A stretch of DNA of 64,000 nucleotides from positions 79,930 to 143,929 of the forward strand of contig JADNRX010000118.1 in NCBI GenBank assembly GCA_015501595.1. Reading direction: 5' to 3'. The notes beneath the pieces are model-generated. The model was not told the DNA's origin. It ran no database searches and saw only the letters and a program-made list of their open reading frames with translations. This document shows, in pieces, positions 59,563-64,000 of this stretch; within the stretch, counting starts at the first letter, position 1; every line of letters starts with the position of its first letter. Source of the stretch: Hymenopellis radicata (Eukaryota > Basidiomycota > Agaricomycetes > Agaricales > Physalacriaceae). The position numbers and the translations under genes are program-made.

Positions 59563-60608
59563 TCACTTCCCGGGAACAACAAAGTCTCTCGACAGATCGA
59601 TCTCGCCCTTCAAATGCGTATTCGTGATACGCACTTGGCGTTGTCGTGGCGCTCCTCCCTTCTTTCCCTTCTTCTTCGCGCCAGGTGCCTTTGGCGGAGC
59701 CGCGTGACTAGCGGTGACTTGTAAGCCCTCCGTGGCAAGCTGTCTGAGCAAGTCGACATCATCTGGCACATGTAGCTCATGCCACAAGTCCATGAATTCT
59801 ACCAGCGAACACGTATCAGAAGGACGATGTGAATGAACCGAAATAGTCACCTTTTTCAACGTTTGCACCCCCACTTTCTTCATCAGGTTTGACCTCGTTC
59901 CAGAAGACCATTTTGAGCTGGCCATCTTTGGCAGTACGGGTGACGAGGACTTCTCCTTCCTTCTCTAGCTCTTCGACAGCGGCCGGCGCTTCTTTCCAAG
60001 TTTCTTTGAGATCACGTACTGCGATGCCTCCACCTTTTCGTGTCCGTCGTTGGATTTCTGTTAAGAGCGAGGCTTTGTTTTTGAAATTGAATTCATGCTG
60101 TAACAAGATGAACGAGAAAACATTGATAGGAAAGAAAAGTGCTGACCTTGTAGCTATACAGATCGGTACGAGGATCCCAAGCTATCTTATCATGGGCCTT
60201 AAATTTCTCCAGAAGAATGCGGTCTGTGTCTAGGGGGGTGTTGGTGATGATAGCCAAGTCTTGTAGTCGCATAGGATTAGGTGTGCCCTAAAATTCATGA
60301 GACACAGTTCGAGTGTACATGAAAAGAGGTACCTTGAGATGATTGACTGCATAGACAAGCTGGGTATTGACATGTACACCGGTTCCAGTATCGGCTGGCT
60401 GCGAATAGACAATATCTGGGGCAGAGTGAGCGACGAGCAACAGCCTGGGCCGTTACTAACTGGCTTTGGGACGTTTCTTCTTGGATGCAGCGGGCTGTTC
60501 CGAGGCGGCTGTGGCAGATGATGCACCGGGATTCGAATGCCACGACGAGTAGTCCTGTCGCTGGAGAACGTTCTTGAAGGCAGCAGCGTCAGCGGCGAGT
60601 TTGGACAT
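59563..60608 (-). CDS. TFA2: TFIIE beta subunit
   Basis: TFIIE is a general RNA polymerase II factor that recruits and regulates TFIIH at the promoter. Five exons (60608-60461, 60415-60333, 60287-60147, 60097-59851, 59798-59563) join in phase to 284 residues. The first winged helix includes HVNTQLVYAVNHLKGTPNPM with RLQDLA. The second includes HEFNFKNKASLLTEIQRRTR, GGGIAVRDLKETWKEA, VEELEKEGEVLVTRTAKDGQ and MVFWNE. Then come EFMDLWHELHVPDDVDLLRQ and a Lys-rich tail (KKKGKKGGAPRQRQVRITN). The family order is complete and no break was seen. It is divergent from PAN3 across 193 bp. Confidence 0.93.
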
Positions 60609-60801
60609 GGTGGTGAGAGACAGAGAAGGCTCTGACGCTGAGCTCGGCAGTGAGGGCCGGTTCACGTGGTGATCGCTGTTTGTGAATTGTTGGGCGCCCT
60701 TCTCCCTGGTCACCGACTGATACCCAGTCGCCCACTGCTGGACAGCGTCGAGGCGTCCAGTTCCACCTTTGACTTTCCTTTTTCTCCTTTCATCGTTGCT
60801 T
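60609..60801. promoter_or_regulatory. Shared divergent promoter, TFA2 / PAN3
   Basis: A 193-bp gap lies between opposite start codons. A CT-rich stretch at 60760-60800 leads into the PAN3 start. Confidence 0.45.
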
Positions 60802-63156
60802 ATGGCTTTCTTTTCTCGCCCTCAGTCATCCGCTGCTATCCGCATTGTCAACCCCAATACGACCCAGGACGACTCCAAGCAGGTCCCCACTCGCAAGGGT
60901 CAGTTCTACTATCGATGTGATATCCCTTTACTCACTGCCATCAGACTCGGTTCAGCGCCAGTGTCGCAATGTCGCGATCTACGGGTATGTCTCTATCTTG
61001 TTGCTCAGCGATGTATTGCCTATGTCCACCTCCAGCTCGTGTAAATACCAAGACAAGGGCTGCGTATATTCCCATCCTTCGGTAAGCATTCTTGATAGCT
61101 AGTGTTTTGTGCGCTCAGCGTGTCTAGTCGTCGGAAGAGCCCAGGTTTGAGTACGTTGTTAACCTTTCATATTGATCTACGCCGCTCATCCATATCCAGG
61201 ACTCGCTCAGACTCGCCAGCCATCGGTTCACCGCTTACCGCTCGCGCCGTGAATGCTCCTGTCTTTGTGCCCAAGTCGTCCAGTGCTGCAAACATTGCCG
61301 GCCCCGCGTCCCCGCCGCCTTTGACAGCCCGTTCCTCGCTCACTTCGCCGTCTCCACCCTCGCCTTCCCCACAACCTGCCTACCAAGACTTTCCCGCAGA
61401 TGAATCGTATGAATATCATTATAATGGCGAAATGATGAACTCGATGGGAGAGGTACGCGTGTCGTCCTTGGGCTGAACTCTGCATCTCACATTCAAACGA
61501 GTTCTATGATGACCAACAGTACGACGTTCCGTATTATCCTGGCACCACCGATGTCTTCATCCGCGAACCGCTCAACTATCACCTCTACACCACGACTATT
61601 CCACCTGCATTCCTTCACCACACTGACAGTCATTTCATTCCCTCCTCGTCCGAACTTCGCCAGATTCTCCAGATACAAAGTGAGATCGTTCACAGTGGCC
61701 CTCCTCCAGGACTCGGTCTTCCCGAAGAACTTCAAGGTTACCACACTCTCCTTCCTCTAGAAGCTGGTGGCCCCGAAAGGCGCAAGTTTGGCAGCTGGTA
61801 TTCAACCGTGTATCGCGCCATCAATTCAACCGATGGCGTACCCTATGCCCTTCGACGAATTGAGAGCAAGTGTTTCAATTCTGTGAATGCATGTTGCTTA
61901 TTAAGTGATAGATTACCGTCTCATGCATCAAGCGGCGTTCAACCCCATTGAGGCCTGGTCGCGGATACGACACCCGAATATCGTTTCCATAATTGAAGCA
62001 TTCACCACTCGTGCATTCAACGACAGCTCCCTTGTCGTAGCTTATGCGTATCACCCGGGTGCCAAGACGCTTTACGACACGCACTTCAAGACTCAAACCA
62101 CTACGTTCAACCGTGCACTTCAAGCTGTGCAGCCCCAGCCGATCTCCGAGCGGACTCTATGGTCGTACATCATCCAAATCGCTTCTGCCATCCGCAGGGT
62201 GCATGAAGCTGGTATGGCTGTACGTATGATAGACATCTCCAAGATCATTGTGACTGGAAAAAACCGTCTACGTATCGGATCATGTGGGATTTTTGATGTG
62301 CTCGTCTACGACACGCCGCAGGACGTGCATATGCAACAGCTCGAGGATCTTACCATGTTCGGACGTCTGCTCATGGCGCTTTGCTGTATCAATCCGTCTG
62401 CTTATGCTGGGGGCCATTTTCAGAAAAGCCTGGAGATGATTGCCAGACAGTACAGTGCAGATGTGAAGAATGCTGCCATCTTCCTTATTAGCAAGAATAA
62501 CCCGCATCGGGTGAGTTTCTTTTCCTAGGTGATTCGCGTCCTGATGATTGATTGTGAAGAACATCACCCACTTTTTCGAGATCATAAATAGCAGGGTTAT
62601 TGCCGAGATGGACGACGCGCTTCATGCGACGGATTATCTGGAGGGCGAACTTATGGGGGAACTGGAGAATGCGCGTCTCGTGCGGTTGTTGTGCAAGTTC
62701 GGGTTCATCAATGAACGGCCTGAGTGAGTGTGTTTTGTGCGCAGATCTGGCATGTCACTATATCTCCGTCAAGGTTTGCTCGCGATCCCCGGTGGTCAGA
62801 AACCGGTGACCGATATCTCATCAAGCTCTTCCGCGACTATGTGTTCCACCAGATGGACGAGCACGGTAATCCGGTAACTAACCTTGCGCATGTCTTGACG
62901 TGCTTGAACAAGGTAAGCTTTGACTTTATGGCCCTGTCAAGATTATCTCACCGTTTCTCCAGCTCGACGCGGGTTCAGAGGAGAAAGTGATGCTTGTCGC
63001 TCGTGACGAGCAGAGCTGTCTTGTGGTCAGCTATCGGGAAATCAAGTCGTGCGTGGATGCTGCATTCAAGTGAGTGGTCTTTACACTTTGATACGGACGT
63101 GACTCTGATGAACTTGCAGTGAGCTGTCGCGATCGTCCGGAGGAAAGTACAGATGA
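60802..63156 (+). CDS. PAN3: PAN3, regulatory subunit of the PAN2-PAN3 poly(A) nuclease
   Basis: PAN3 is a pseudokinase that dimerises, binds poly(A)-binding protein and brings PAN2 to mRNA tails for the first deadenylation step. The start [20 protein letters not shown] is followed by an N-terminal CCCH zinc finger across short exons ([20 protein letters not shown] then H). A Ser/Pro linker leads to the pseudokinase part: [91 protein letters not shown] (in place of DFG). The C-terminal knob has [40 protein letters not shown] and [20 protein letters not shown]. The junction of exon 1 (near 60900) is ambiguous. The C-terminus ends SGGKYR. Confidence 0.9.
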
Positions 63157-64000
63157 CGAGGCTATGGAATAAAATAGGTAGAACTAGAAAAAGATTCGGA
63201 AAATGCCAAAAAAATCTGCTTGTCGTTTCACTTGGCTTGGGAATCTCCTCTCCAGCGCTGAGGCCTCTCAGCAAACTTTCTTTTGGGAGAAAATGGTAGA
63301 GGTTGATTTCTGTTGATAGATATTGAGCAGGTCTCGCCGCCAGATGTTTGGGACGACTGTACTCGATACACGACGACGGCCATTTGCACTGGAGACCCAC
63401 GAGGACGAGAGGCCGACGACTGCTGGTCGAGGACCTGGCGGCACCCAGACGTGATGGCACTCGCGGAACGAGGAGCACCCAGACGAACGACGACTGGACT
63501 ACCCTGGACGAGGCCGTGAGAACCGCGAGTACGAGGCATACCTGGACGACCGCACTACGAGGACGAGAGATACGGCGAGCGAGGACTGCGATACGGGCGA
63601 GGACGATTTGGCTGGTCCACAACCGAACGAGGGTGATTACACGCAGGACGAGGGCGACCCATAGGACGAGGACTACCTATCGGATGATAGATCGCCTCGG
63701 ATCCCAGGAACAGTCATGGTAGCACTACTTGTCTTGACTCGATGCACAAAGAGCTTGCAACTGGTAAAGCAGGGCCGGTGTATGGTATGTAGCCTCTATT
63801 TTCTCGCATCACTCGCGCATATATTCAGCTTTTCTGCCTTCGGAAACCTTGCACCGCTTAGTGGTGGCATTGCGCATGATATGTACAACGTCTCCGGATC
63901 TTATCGAAACTATCATCCGTGGTATCTGCGAAACTTCCTCGTCCCCGCTGGGTCCCGTTCGGACGATACAACGGCGATGGCGACGACAGCGGACTTTGGA
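63157..64000. other. Right-edge region with GAC/GAG-biased tract, no gene supported
   Basis: The tract 63350-63680 is full of ACGAGGACG/ACGACGAC words. It reads as Arg/Thr-rich or Ser/Val-rich in different frames, like the tracts inside elements A and B. No element end is visible before the window stops. Confidence 0.4.

Noticed and set aside
62975..63622. Minus-strand open frame of 215 codons at the 3' end of PAN3
   Set aside because: It overlaps the last PAN3 exons and the biased GAC tract, and the translation is Ser/Arg/Val low complexity.

Overview
The window looks like nuclear DNA from an Agaricomycete (mushroom-forming basidiomycete). Genes are cut by many short introns, mostly 45-60 nt, with GT...AG borders. 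Families typical of that class are present: a TET/JBP-like dioxygenase of the transposon-associated fungal type, a DUF6535 membrane protein, a DUF2235 protein with WD40 repeats, hAT transposase and GMC oxidoreductase remnants. There is no bacterial-style operon, rRNA, convincing tRNA or CRISPR array. All family names come from reading translated exons; no database was searched.

Layout. 0-6 kb is compact housekeeping DNA: NC2alpha (cut by the left edge), eIF5A, a two-LIM protein and a large TPR protein of TTC7/Ypp1 type. 6-26 kb is a transposon nest: a fold-back repeat, a tRNA-headed SINE-like element, a TET/JBP gene and its companion gene, a 5.2-kb inserted element (A), short hAT-derived genes, a near-complete hAT transposase gene, a 2.5-kb element (B) holding a nested MITE, a second MITE and a second SINE-like copy. 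26-63 kb is again mostly genic: a decayed HeLo/MLKL-like gene, chitin deacetylase, UMP-CMP kinase with a decayed inverted copy, DUF2235-WD40, a Cid1-type nucleotidyltransferase, LSM7, importin beta, a PP2C phosphatase, an F-box protein, a DUF6535 gene split by a third element (C), TFIIE-beta and PAN3. The last 0.8 kb is biased, apparently non-genic sequence.

Main observation. Elements A, B and C share one terminal signature: GCATCAGGAA at the left end and TTCC(T/A)GATGTGAC at the right end. A and B are flanked by perfect 3-bp repeats. A and C each lie inside a protein-coding exon whose reading frame rejoins when the element is removed. B carries a recognisable start-codon-proximal epsin (ENTH) fragment with its introns, and A carries an amidohydrolase fragment, so the family seems to pick up host gene pieces at DNA level. 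Its transposase is not visible here.

A caution for all gene models: many conserved genes, including essential importin beta, show one-base frame breaks next to short G/C or A runs. These look more like systematic sequence errors than decay, so such genes are annotated as probably functional with a stated break.
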